A stretch of DNA of 64,000 bases from Aphelidium insulamus (lineage: Eukaryota; Aphelidiomycota; Aphelidea; Aphelidiaceae). The translations under genes were made by a program, and so were the position numbers. The stretch is from positions 310,001 to 374,000 of the forward strand of contig JAZDSV010000004.1 in the NCBI GenBank assembly GCA_036784855.1, written 5' to 3'. The notes under the pieces were generated by a model. That model did no database searches. It was not told where the DNA came from and worked only from the letters and a program-made list of their open reading frames with translations. Shown here one piece after another: positions 38,199 to 49,271 of the stretch (the first letter of the stretch is position 1; each line of letters starts with the position of its first letter).

Positions 38199-41100
38199 AT
38201 GACCGCGCCCAACGTGCCCGCCCCGGTTGTGGGCGTTTTGGCCGCGCCGAGCGCCGCCGACATACACCAGCTGCTCGGGTTCACCTACCACACAGATCCC
38301 GCCGTTCGCCAACAGGCCGAGGCTCGTCTGGCCGCGGTAAGCGCGTCTCCTCTACAGATCCTCCACAGCGCTGCTGACGCGTCGTGGGCACAGGTGGCGC
38401 AGCAGCCGGGGTTTGCCGGCAGCCTCATGCAGATGCTCATGTGCGGCGACTACGACCTGAGCGTGCGCCAAGCCGGTATGTGTGCAACGTCAATGCGGCA
38501 CAATGCCCTGACTGACGCGTCAATTCGTGCAAGGCGCCATCTACTTCAAGAACATGGTCAAGAAGGGCTGGGCAAAGGGTGGCGCGTCACCTGATGCCGC
38601 AACCTTGATATCTCCCGCTGACAAGGAGCTGGTGCGGCAAAATATACTGCCGGCGCTAGTACACGCGCCGCCATCGATCCGTGTCCAGCTGGCAGGGGCG
38701 CTGGCATGCGCAGTGGAAGATTACCCGGCGCAATGGCCCGGCTATCTGCCCGCAGTAGTGTCATTCATTTCCTCTGGCGTGGACCATCACCAGGTCATGG
38801 CTGGGCTGATCGGCCTGCACGAGCTGGTCAAGATATTCCGGTTGGTGCTGCTGGCCTAACTTCCATCATCGATATCTAATGTGTATTCGTATTATCGTTG
38901 TACCGCCTATTGTATTGAATGCCTGATATACTGTTGTGTGTGTGTGTGTGTCTATATTTAACCGTGCGTGCACAGATGGAAAGTGCAGGAAACGCACAGT
39001 CCCATGGTCATTGTGGTTAAGGCTGCTTTCAGCCAGCTGCTCGATATCGCGGAGATGCTGGTGCAAGGCGGTGCCCCGGATGCATCCGGCTTGGATGCGG
39101 CGTTAATGTTGAAGACAATCATGAAAATTTACTACGTGGCGGCGCAGTACGAGCTTGCAAAGCCTTTGCGCGCCGAGGAAGCACTGGCCAGATGGTGCAC
39201 AGTGTTTGTGAACCTGGTGGGATTTTCCATCCCTGCCAGTGCGCTTAATGGACTTGACGCCGAAGATATCGGCAAGCACGTGTGGTGGAAGGCCAAGAAG
39301 TGGGCTTTCCAGTGCCTGAACAAGCTCTTTAGCAGGTCAGTGAGAGCATACGTTGGTGCATATAATGCTAGTCCATAACACGGCGGTCTATCAGATATGG
39401 CAATCCGGCGTTGGAGACTTTTCGAGATGGCACATATCGCTCGTTCGCTAAATCATTTATGGAAAAGTTTGCACCAGTCATACTTACGGCATACATGGCC
39501 GAGATTGAGAAAATTATTGTTCATGGAGCAGTTGTCCCGGACAAGATCAAATACTGCCTGGCCTCGTTTCTGGCAGACAGCGTCAAACACAAAGTGACAT
39601 GGTCATTGATCAAACCACACGTTGACACAATAGTGTCCAAGTTCATATTTCCCGCTCTGTGCATCACTGACGCTGGTAAGAATTGCTCTTGCCTAACTTA
39701 GGGGTCAATTTTGCCCTTACCTATTTCACTCATATTTTCTAGACTTGGAGCTCTGGGAAGATGACATTGTAGAGTTTGTGCAAAAGAAAGTTGATCCCAT
39801 GGAGGACTTCCATACTGCGCATTCCGCCACCACGAACTTGCTCATTACTCTGGTGACAGATCGTCCGAAAACTACTTTCATTCCCGTGCTGCAGTTTATC
39901 AACAGTGTATTCTCTTCATTGCCAAGCTGTCAGAGGCTTGCTGGTCCACGCGAGAAAGCCCGGGCAAAGGACGGCGCCATGGCCATGCTCATTGCCGTGA
40001 GCCGATTGCTAGTGGAAAAGGAGGGCGTACGCGAACAAGTGGGCGACGTGGTGATTAATTTCATCATTCCGGAACTGGCGTCGGATGTGCCATTCATCCG
40101 CGTTCGCGCCTGCCAAGTTGTGGGCGCCTTATGTCGAGAGGACGCGGAAACGAACATAATCTTTGGTGATCCGTCACAGCCGCAAAAGTTTCCCGGGGGC
40201 TGGAACATTGCCGCCGAAAAAGTGCTGCACTTACTGAATAGGGCAGAGGATCTTCCGGTTCGCGTGTACGCCGCATTGGCTTTGGAGCATTTGAGTGAGC
40301 GTCCGGAGTTGCGCGATTCTTTCGCGCAGCATGTGCAATTTGTCATGCAAGGTCAGTGGGCTTGCGCGTTTGATGATTGTAAACTTTTCCAGAGCTTCTG
40401 AATCTTACAAATACGATCGACATGGATGTGCTGACTGATGTGATGGAACGTTACGTTGAGCTCTTTCCCAACGAGTTGGCGCCTGTATCGATTCAGCTGT
40501 GCGAGCAGCTCGCGGGCTCGTTTGTTCGCATTTTGTCTGAATCGCAAAATCAAGCACAAAGCGGCACAGAGAATGACGACGAGTGGGACGAAAATGGCGA
40601 TAAAATAATGGCTGCTATGGGAATTATCAAGACCATGAACACATTGTTATACTCCATCGACACAGATGCTGGCAAAAGCAAGGACGCGAGCTCTTTGGCC
40701 CACAATATTCAGCTAGTCGAGAAGCTAGAGGCGGTCATTGTTCATTGCGCAAGATTTGTCCTGCAGCATGAGATCGTGGGCAAGTCTCAAATTGCACTGA
40801 TTAAGATGATTCATGTCGCACTGTCAGATCTATATGATGAGATTTTTGAAATCATGGACTCGTGCATGGACCAGTTGAAGCGCGTTACGGCAACAATGTG
40901 GGACTTGTTTGAGCTACTCTGCAATACGATCCAAAATTCTGCAATTGATTTCATCGAAGGTATTATATTCCCGCGACTATAAGTTACTAATTAGTATGCA
41001 GAAGCACTCCCAGTACTTGATAACTATTTCTCGTATGGTGCTGATGTGGTGCGAAGTAATGAAAAAGTTCGCGCCATGATATTTGACATCATCCGGCAAG

Positions 41101-42161
41101 TACTGTACTCGGATACTCTAGACGACTGCGACAGAGTAATGGGATTTCGGCTTATTCAGTCGGTGCTGCTTAATTGTCGTGGATTTGCCGACGAGCTCCT
41201 CGAGCCATTTGCCAAGATCGCTTTGGAAAAACTGGACGCTTCAAAATCTGCCTCGTATTTCGTGCACTGCCTTGAAGTTCTGCTTAACTGCATTTACTAC
41301 AATCCCGTCATGACTATGCAATTCTTGAGTAACTCGAGCACTCTGGACACATTCTTCAATGTCTGGGCCAGTAGCAGCAATCGAATGTCTCGCGTGCATG
41401 ACAAGAAACTCGGTATTTCCGCAACACTTGCAGTGCTCCGGTGCGTGTCCAGTGGCGCAGCGCAACAGCGCGGCGTCGAACTCACGCAAGATCACATTCG
41501 AGCCATAATGAAGTGCTCTGTGGCGTACTTTGAATCCTTGCCACGTGCGATGGAAGAACGTGAAGAGTTACTGCGTATGTACAACATGGACGACGACGAC
41601 TCTGATGACTCTGACGACGAGGCATCATCAAAGGCCGAGAACACGACGGACACCGTACGATCCGGCGCCACTGGGGGGAATGATGAAGACGATGCAACGG
41701 ACGAAGAATCGTATGGCGACGATGTGGAATTCGAAGGTAGTGCCCGTTATTATTTACGTAGCATTTAACTGTGCTTATGTATTCTAGATGATTTTGAGGA
41801 CAGCGGCGACATACCAGACGATGAGGCGGCCTACATGGAAATGCTGGCCAGGCAGGCGCATGATGCCGGCGGAGTTGTCGATGACGACGAGGACTGGAGC
41901 AACGAATTGAGCGAAGAACTTTACTACGGTACGCCTCTGGACAAGGTGGATGTTTATGTCCAATTTGTCCAAGCGATGGAAGGTGCGTCGTGCTGCAGCG
42001 TTTTTCCTTATTCGCTTATAATCATTGTATTTGCAGAAATTCAGCATGTGAACGCTCAGCTGTACGCGTTGTGTCTCGGTGGGCTTACGGAGCCGGAGCT
42101 TAATGTTCTCCAAACGGTGTCAAAGGTCGCCAGTGAACATCAGGCGCAGCCGTCGCTGTAG
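38199..42161 (+). CDS. importin-7/8 family karyopherin (Nmd5/Sxm1 type)
   Basis: Nuclear import receptor of the importin-beta superfamily that uses RanGTP. The N-terminal region has DPAVRQQAEARL and, across intron 1, DLSVRQAG|AIYFKNMVKKGW, typical of the importin-beta N-terminal domain. HEAT-like helices continue (PPSIRVQLAGAL, EDYPAQWPGYLP, ETFRDGTYRSFAKSFMEKFA). Acidic insertions occur late (DDDDSDDSDDE, DDDEDWSNE). Introns include 38475..38533, 38841..38975 (with a TG run), 39336..39394 and 39676..39742, plus several further on. Length, about 1,050 residues, fits importin-7/8; which yeast paralogue it corresponds to is not decided. Confidence 0.85.
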
Positions 42162-42190
42162 ATACCCACTCTCAATAAAATAATTGGATC

Positions 42191-43257
42191 ATGCGTTCGC
42201 TGATGTCCACCGAGTTTCTGGCGACGTGCAGATCGTCAAACCTGGTGAAAATGGATGGAAGCTGGCACATGCCAGCATCCGGACGCTCAGCGCGCCAAGA
42301 GTTTAACGCGTCGCGGTTGGAGGTAGGCATCATGTCGGAGGAGGCGGTGACATGAATGAATCCATTGCAGAATTCTCGCTTCTTTGACCTAGACACCGTA
42401 TGCGACACCGCGTCACCCCTGCCACACATGCTGCCCTCGAAGCTTGAATTTGAGCGCGCTGCCGGCGAGCTTGGCGTCTCGGCAGATAGCCATGTGATTG
42501 TGTATGACAGGTCCGATGTAGCCTCGGCCTATCGAGTGTACTGGATGTTCAAATTATTTGGCCATGTGCGAGTCTCGGTGCTAGACGGTGGCATTAACAA
42601 GTGGACAAGGGAGGGACGAGAGGTTGTTCGCGGTGCACCAGAGTCGTCGACGGTATATTATATGTATACATACATGTGTGTCACTCAAATGTGAGAAGAG
42701 CACACGAGTGAAATACGAAGCAAAGGGTTTTAGGAGCGACTTGCTGGCTACTTTTGACGGAGTGTGCGCTGCTATAAAGGCACCAGCACTAGGAAAAACT
42801 CAAATTGTCGATGCACGCGCCAAAGAAAGGTGGATTGAAGTAGTTGCGCCTTGTTGTCCAACCCTAATATACATTCATCAGATTTTCTGGCGCGATTGCT
42901 GAACCGCGACCTGGCCTTGCTGCGGGACACATGCCGGGTGCTTTAAATCTGCCTTTTTCTATGCTTTTGCATGGACCCGACAAATGCCTTAAGCCGCATG
43001 ACGAGTTGGCCCAAATATTCAGTCAGCGCGGCGTTGACATTTCCAGGCCGATAATTTGCACTTGCGGTAAGCTCTTGCAACAATGACCGCCATTCGATGG
43101 TAATATGTGTGCAGGAAGTGGAATAACTGCTGCTGTGGTGTACTTTGCTGCCGAAATGCTGGGCTGTCCCAGAGTGTCGCTGTACGACGGCTCGTGGACA
43201 GAGTATGGGGGCCGCCACGATAACTCAGGAATTGAACGGGGAGATTCCAGTAATTAG
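42191..43257 (+). CDS. TUM1: mercaptopyruvate/thiosulfate sulfurtransferase (tandem rhodanese)
   Basis: Transfers sulfur from 3-mercaptopyruvate or thiosulfate; in yeast Tum1 feeds tRNA thiolation. There are two rhodanese domains. The first has LVKMDGSWHMPASG, RLE|NSRFFDLDTV, HVIVYDRSDVASAYRV and VSVLDGGINKW. The second has QIVDARAKER|FSGAI, GHMPGALNLPF and the active-site loop CTCGSGITAAVVYFAAE, with catalytic Cys. Introns: 42323..42370, 42653..42698, 42830..42881 and 43067..43114. The start ATG is just 29 bp after the importin stop on the same strand, with an AATAAA signal in between. The ending is short: ERGDSSN. Confidence 0.92.
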
Positions 43258-44101
43258 TGGTGCTTCATGATGGCATAATGAACCGGGCAATTACCAAAGA
43301 AACAAATATTTATTAGTTTAGCAAATCTTTAGTATATCTGAATTCACCGCAACTATACAGGTGGCGCCGCCGCATTTGCTTGTGCGACCTTGACCGACTG
43401 GGCCACAGCCTGTTAGGCGCAAATATAAAAGCGTGGTGGTGGCGCACGATTGCAACACGCACAATTTGAGTAATCTGCGCGAAAACCGCCTAAGAGTGCG
43501 GAGCGCAAAGTCCTATATTGAACAATATAACGCCACGCCTCCTGATTGGCCTGCATAACCAGGTGGTGGTGGGGCGTCTTCAATTTGATTGAAATTGCTA
43601 CTGCAGACAACGCGATTAGCTGACTGCAATGTCGATTATTGTTTTAATATATTGCTTTAATGCGATTAGTCCGTTGATATATTGAAATTTGTACGTCACT
43701 GCGCCGATAAAAGCGGCGCAAATCTCTTATTTTCCTTTGTGCCTCCCAATTTTGTACATTCCCGAGCACGCCGAACACACAACGACACTTACAAGACGCT
43801 TACAACACACACACACACACACCAGTATGGTAGCCAAATGTTTCTATGTACATTCCTAACCGATTAGCAAAAAGCTGTACTGGCTCTACTGTCTCGGCAA
43901 ACGTCAAGGCAGCTGAGTATTAACTCAGGTGGGTTAAAGCATTAATGCGTTTTTGCGTCACATGTATGTTGTTCACAAGTACTAATAATATAGCTAATAA
44001 CTACACACTGTGAATACAACTGTCATTCACAAGAGTTACCGGCAAATATCAACGTATGCGTATATAAGAAGTGATATCACAAATCATCTCACGGTGTACA
44101 G
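43258..44101. other. upstream flank of the Fanzor gene with a putative promoter
   Basis: No coding sequence seen. A TATA-like GCGTATATAAGAAG lies near 44060, about 40 bp before the Fanzor ATG. A perfect 16-nt inverted repeat (TATATTG-AA-CAATATA) lies near 43512-43528. A (CA)n run lies near 43805-43822. The left end of any transposon carrying the Fanzor gene should be in this stretch, but I found no terminal inverted repeat by eye. Confidence 0.5.
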
Positions 44102-46098
44102 ATGAAACGCGCTTCAAAGCGTGCAGCTGGAGCCCCTCCAAGGCATGATGCTGCAAAACGTACGATCCTTGATGGACAGTCACATAGTGCGCATCGAATG
44201 GTGACTTATCAGACGATCAATACTGGCCTAAAGGGCATTCTTAAGGCTGGATCAAACGGTTCAACTGCAGATCAGACTTTGACTGATATCAAGTCGGCAG
44301 TCTATCAAGCCATAGCATTATTCAAAGATTACGTGCTCCGGGAATACAATGCCGGAAACCCGCTTCCACGTATATCTCGAAATTTTGTCAAGCTGACGAT
44401 TAAATTGCTGGCTTTACCGCCGCGAAATGGCCATCACTTTGGGCCGAATGCAAGAGCAAATTCAGCCCCGCGTGGAAATGTTTTTGCGCGACATGGAGGT
44501 CCATCGTGACAACTACACTGGACTTTCAAACGTCATCGAGTTTCTAACCATCGAGATCATAACAATGTACGAGAACAATATTAAGCTGCACTTTGTGGAC
44601 TATGTGCAGCGTTTTGTGAACATTTCAATGAACATGCGAGAACGGCTACTTGCGTTCAAGGAGGATCAAAATGTCGAGCGACGGCGAGCGGCAAAGTCTC
44701 ACTTTTGTGACTTGCTGAAGCGCGTAAAGACCGACCTACTTAGTCATGGTGATCTTACTGCCGAGCCAGAGCATCACGAATGGATTCAAGCTCAGCGACT
44801 TCATGTCCTACCGCAGCGTGAATTGAACATCAATGCGGCATACGATTCTCAAAATTCACCTCAGGACTACTTGCGACCAATGATATACATGATGCGTTTG
44901 GTGGAGGCACGTGGTGAGAAGCTACTCAACGTAATTCCGTTGCGCAACAACATTATCCCAACCCATATACGACTTGACACCAAAGCATTGATGGACATTT
45001 GTTTCCCCCACATCGAAGACAGGCAGGTCGACTTTAAACCGCTAAATGCTGTGAACAAGAACCGAGTGTGGCGTCTCTTTTTCAAACTTGACAAAAAAGC
45101 ATTCCGACCTCGAAATGACAATGAGGATCAGTTTCATTTTGATTACCAAATTCAAACCGACGGTGTCAGCTGCAGCATTTTACTGAAAAAAGAGGTCATG
45201 GTGCAAGGAGATCAAGTACACGTTGCGGCTCAGAATAACGATATATACATTGACGAACTACCAAACTATGACAATTGATGCGTAAAACCATTGTGGCCAT
45301 TGATCCAAACATGGGAAATTTGCTTTACTGCGTGGATGGAACAGGCATGCATGATACTTAATGTGATACATCTATTAACAGTTGTAGAAAAGAATCAAGA
45401 CAAGTTTCGCTACACTCAGCAGCAGCGCAGAAAAGAAACGCAATTTTCCGAGTACAGGCACATTCGCCGCAACAAAACGTCACGAATGGCCGGAGACAAG
45501 TATGTGCGAGAGTGGGAGAATGAACTAAGCGCGCTCAATTCAAAATCGCTAAATGTGGATCGATTTCGCGAATATTGCGTGGCCAAAAACAGATGCAACT
45601 TACAACTATTACCAGTTTACAGGGAGTGCATGCTTCGAAAGCTGAAGCTCGGTAGCTATATACTGCGCCAAAAATACCGAGGCCAAGATGATCAAGATAT
45701 TTCGACAGAAATATGGCGGCCCAGATGAAGCCATTGTGGCAATTGGAGATTGGGCGCAGCGGCAGCATCGACCCTTCAAGGAACCAGTCAAAGGCAAAGG
45801 TTTTCGAAAAACGCTGCGCAGGGCTGGATATGAGGTGTACTTGGTGAATGAGTTCAGAACCAGCAAATACTGTAGTCACTGTGGCTCGGTAGGAGTAGCG
45901 AGTGAGTGCAAATGGTTTCAGCATTAGACCAACCCAAATCCAAATCGGATAGCTACAGTCAAAGATCGCAGTCGGCTCAGGTGTACAACCTGTAGTCGCC
46001 TGTGGAATCGAGATTGCAACGCGGCGTCAAATATTTGGATAGCAGCAGAGAGTGCAATACATGGTCGAGAACGACCACGCCATCTGCAACGAGCGTAG
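44102..46098 (+). pseudogene. Fanzor (eukaryotic TnpB homologue), RNA-guided nuclease, with frame breaks
   Basis: Fanzors are eukaryotic relatives of transposon-encoded TnpB, shown in several species to be RNA-guided DNA endonucleases. The N-terminal part (44102..45278) is basic and helical with no named domain. The RuvC part has IVAIDPN (Asp at 45302-45304), KFRYTQQQRRKETQ, AIVAIGDW, HRPFKEPVKGKGFRKTL, VNEFRTSKYCSHCG (Glu at 45850-45852) and WNRDCNAASNI (Asp at 46012-46014); the zinc ribbon is CSHC ... CTTC. Candidate introns are 45345..45387 (GC-AG, TATTAAC branch) and 45889..45927 (39 nt, GT-AG; removes an in-frame TAG). Frame still changes near 44400, 45275 and 45675, where no splice acceptor fits. 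So it is a very recent pseudogene, or has sequence errors. The uninterrupted length would be about 640 residues. Confidence 0.85.
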
Positions 46099-46242
46099 CA
46101 CGCAAGGGGTCTCAACTTCGGTTATGCCGGACAGTCCCGCCACAATGCTAGATCAATTTCTAGTAGTTAATATTTACTTGAGTAGCATTGCGCTGATTGG
46201 TCGGCAGACGGCCAGGCCTTTTTTCACTTACGTGCAATTGCA
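46099..46242 (+). ncRNA. candidate guide-RNA (fRNA/omega-RNA) region after the Fanzor gene
   Basis: In TnpB and Fanzor systems the guide RNA is usually encoded next to or overlapping the nuclease 3' end. Here the 144 bases between the Fanzor stop and TIM23 contain a possible stem TTCGG-TTATG-CCGGA near 46118 and a CTAGA/TCTAG inverted repeat near 46150-46164. This is inference from position and small hairpins; no conservation was tested, and part of it must be TIM23 promoter. Confidence 0.3.
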
Positions 46243-46977
46243 ATGAGCGGCCAAGATCGCGACGAGGCAGCGGCCACCGGTACCGGCTATGACTCAGCCG
46301 TGGACACCAAGTCTGCCGCGGAGACCCGGTACGACTCGATTCAGATCTCGCAAGAGTATGGCTCGCCTGATCAGCCCGATTACTCGAAGCAAGAGTCACC
46401 CTACACGGTCAGCGCCATGCTGAACGGCCTGGGCGCAGAGACTGGCGCCCTGCGCACCCCGTTGGCCGGCATGCCAGCATTTTCCGGGCAGGGTGGTGGT
46501 CAAGTAGACTATTTGTTCCAGGATGAGGTGAAGCGACGCGGCGAGCGCGGTCTGGGCGAACGGCTGTGCTACAATACGGGTACATTTTACGGACTCGGTC
46601 TGGCAACAGGAGGCCTGTGGGGTTTGGCGGAGGGGCTGCGCGTGCCTGCTGGAACGCCAATGAAGCTGCGCGTCAACTCGTTGCTAAATGCGTGTACGCG
46701 TCGCGGGCCACTTCTCGCAAACTCTGCTGGAGTTGCAACCCTGTTTTTCACCACGTTCTCGCACACCATTTCCAAGGTTCGCGGCTCTGACGACCATTTG
46801 AACGATATTGCAGGTGCGACTGTTGCCGGACTACTCTTGAAGTCCACGGCGGGCGTGCAGACCGCCCTCAAGACTGGCGCGGTATTTGGCGGCGTGGCTG
46901 CCATTGTCTGCGGCACTGCCTACCTCTATCGACAGCGGCAGGAAGAGGCTAGATACGGCAGTGTTCTGCATCACTGA
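46243..46977 (+). CDS. TIM23: mitochondrial inner-membrane import channel Tim23
   Basis: Core subunit of the presequence translocase. Single exon, 244 residues. The hydrophilic N-terminal half faces the intermembrane space (acidic and Ser/Tyr-rich). The C-terminal half has the Tim17/22/23 domain: NTGTFYGLGLATGGLWGLAEG, LRVNSLLNACTRRGPLLANSAG, and TVAGLLLKSTAG and GAVFGGVAAIVCG, giving about four Gly-rich membrane segments. The start ATG is the first in frame, 145 bp after the Fanzor stop. Confidence 0.93.
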   Translation: MSGQDRDEAAATGTGYDSAVDTKSAAETRYDSIQISQEYGSPDQPDYSKQESPYTVSAMLNGLGAETGALRTPLAGMPAFSGQGGGQVDYLFQDEVKRRGERGLGERLCYNTGTFYGLGLATGGLWGLAEGLRVPAGTPMKLRVNSLLNACTRRGPLLANSAGVATLFFTTFSHTISKVRGSDDHLNDIAGATVAGLLLKSTAGVQTALKTGAVFGGVAAIVCGTAYLYRQRQEEARYGSVLHH

Positions 46978-47264
46978 ACAGTGCTTAATGCGCGCAAGGA
47001 AACTACTAGTAGACGCCATTAGACGTGTGTGTGTGTGTGGCCTTTCATGCTCAAGGTACATATCATGCAGTTGAACTCTCATTATCTCTCAAACCGGCTC
47101 TTGAAGTTGTTTACTCTGACGTCATGCGTGCATAATCACAAATTATGTGTAGATTTCATTAAAAAAAAGAAAAAGAAAAGAAAAAAGAAGGCGGCGCCAA
47201 ATGAAATGCGGCAAATGTCGATTGTCTCTTTACAGTAAGCGCACGTGCACGCGTTAATTTAACA
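46978..47264. other. short intergenic region with a purine tract
   Basis: Separates TIM23 and PHO84. It holds a 30-base pure-purine run (A-rich with interspersed G) at about 47159-47191. No gene or RNA is supported. Confidence 0.6.
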
Positions 47265-49223
47265 ATGAAGTCAAATTCAGTCGACACCGCGCCCATTCTA
47301 CTGCACGAGTACGGCACCGTTGCAGATGCGCGTGCCAACGCTCTCCGAAAATTGGATGAGCAAAAGTTTGGTGCATTTCATATCAGAGCCGTCCTGGTTT
47401 CGGGAGTGGGGTAGCGTAGCGGCAATGCCTGCGCGCGTATATTCACGACTAGATTCTTCACCGATGCATACGACTTGTTCATCATAAACATGGTAGTACC
47501 GATGCTGGGCTACGTGTACTATGCCGATCAGGGGAACAAGGTGCCGAGCAGCCTTGATGGCGCGGTGAAGGGATCCGCAACGCTAGGAACGTTTGTTGGG
47601 CAACTACTTTTTGGCTATCTGGCCGACAGGCTTGGTCGTAAAAAGGCTCGCATGCTTGCTAGAGCGCATAATTTTATGTCAACTTTTGCAGATGTACGGA
47701 GTGGAACTGATGCTGATGATTGGCGCGACCGTTTGTTGCGCAATGTCGGCCAGTGCTGCGCGCGGCATCGACGTGATCACAATGCTGTCACTATGGCGAT
47801 TTGTCCTCGGTGTTGGAATTGGTGGGGATTATCCTCTCTCGGCTGTAATCACGTCCGAATTTGCCACACGCAAGCATCGCGGATCCATGATTGCTGCCGT
47901 GTTTGCCATGCAGGGCGTTGGTATTCTGGTGGCATCGCTGGTGGCAGTGATAACTTTGGCTGCTTTCAAGCCAATGATTCTGGAGGACCAGTTGAATATT
48001 GATTACGTATGGCGTATCTGCTTGGTGAGTGGTCACAAGTTCATTGCAATGAGAAAAATTACTTGCCAGGGTGTCGGGTGCATACCAGCTGCGTTGGCGC
48101 TGTACTCTCGTCTAACCATTCCGGAGACTCCTCGATTTACATTTGATGTGGATGCCGATTACGCCAAAGCGCACCAAGATATCCTTACCTGCCTCGACTC
48201 TGATTCGGTGGCTATTATTGCAAACACTACTCAGCAAGCTAACAGTACTGACACCACATTGCTAAACGATACGTCCGACAGATCTTCTGTTACTCATGCA
48301 TCCTTCTTTCGGGATTTCTGCGCCCATTTTGGCCAGTGGCGTAATGGCAAGGCGCTGCTGGGTTGCATGGTGTCGTGGTTTGCGCTAGACGTGGCCTTTT
48401 ACGGTATCAATCTAAATCAGAGCATTGTTTTGTCTGCCATTGGCTACTCGCCCAAAGGTGCATCTCCATACGACACCTTGTTCTCTCTGGGAGTGGGAAA
48501 CTTGATTATTGCACTTATGGGCACAGGTGGGCACAGAAATTGTTTGTAGTAACGATGATATTTAATGCACAGTGCCCGGGTACTGGATAAGCGTGGCCTT
48601 GATTGAGAGAATGGGACGTATTCGCATCCAGTTAATGGGCTTCATTGCTCTCACCGCCATATTTGTGGTACTGGCAGCCGGGTAATTAGTGCGTAAATTG
48701 TTGACTCGTACTCATCATAAGGTATAATGCGATATTGGCCACGTCCGTTCCGCTGTTCATTGCTCTATTCACCGCCGCACAGCTATTCTTCAACTTTGGC
48801 CCTAACGTTACCACATTTGTCATTCCTGGTAGGTTGCAGAAGCTGCTCAAATGTTCAACAGGGAATTGTTGAATAACACATAAACAAATATTGACACCAA
48901 CAGGCGAGCTGTTTCCCACCAAGTTTCGGAGCACTGCGCATGGCCTTTCCGCCGCATCCGGTAAAGCTGGTGCTATATTGGCTGTTTATGCATTCTCTCC
49001 CGTGAAAGGTACTTGACGAGGGAAACGATTGCGTTGGATCCGCCGCCACATGCTCACATTGACCGTAGACATTGGCGGAGTGAATGCCTTCATGCCACAA
49101 GTTCTGGCCATATTTGCCGTGTTCATGTTCATTGGACTGATGGCCACGCTATTGGTACCGGAACCCAAAGGACTGGCACTGGAGGAGTTGGACGGTACTA
49201 TTGACCCCGAGTTGGAGGCGTAA
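47265..49223 (+). CDS. PHO84: inorganic phosphate:H+ symporter, Pho84 type
   Basis: Plasma-membrane phosphate transporter of the major facilitator superfamily (PHS family). The N-terminus is cytosolic; TM1 reads IRAVLVSGVG|FFTDAYDLF with the family Asp-Ala-Tyr-Asp. Then GQLLFGYLADRLGRKK|MYGVEL (MFS loop 2-3 motif), WRFVLGVGIGGDYPLSAVI, TIPETPRF, ELFPTKFRSTAHGLSAASGKAGA and an end EPKGLALEELDG. Introns include 47411..47452, 47646..47691 and 48025..48069, with four more short ones. The second has a GC donor (AAG|GCTCGC) inside the DRLGRKK|MYG motif. A start at 47265 gives a full-length protein. Confidence 0.94.
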
Positions 49224-49271
49224 ATTTACACAATTAATATAAATATGAGTCGTTTATTTCACAGTGTCACA

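Noticed and set aside
44370-44454. Intron (GTATAT to CAAG) as explanation of the first Fanzor frame shift
   Set aside because: It is phase-consistent, but it would delete about 28 residues (including LYRREMAI) that read as a coherent continuation; a one-base break is simpler. It remains possible.
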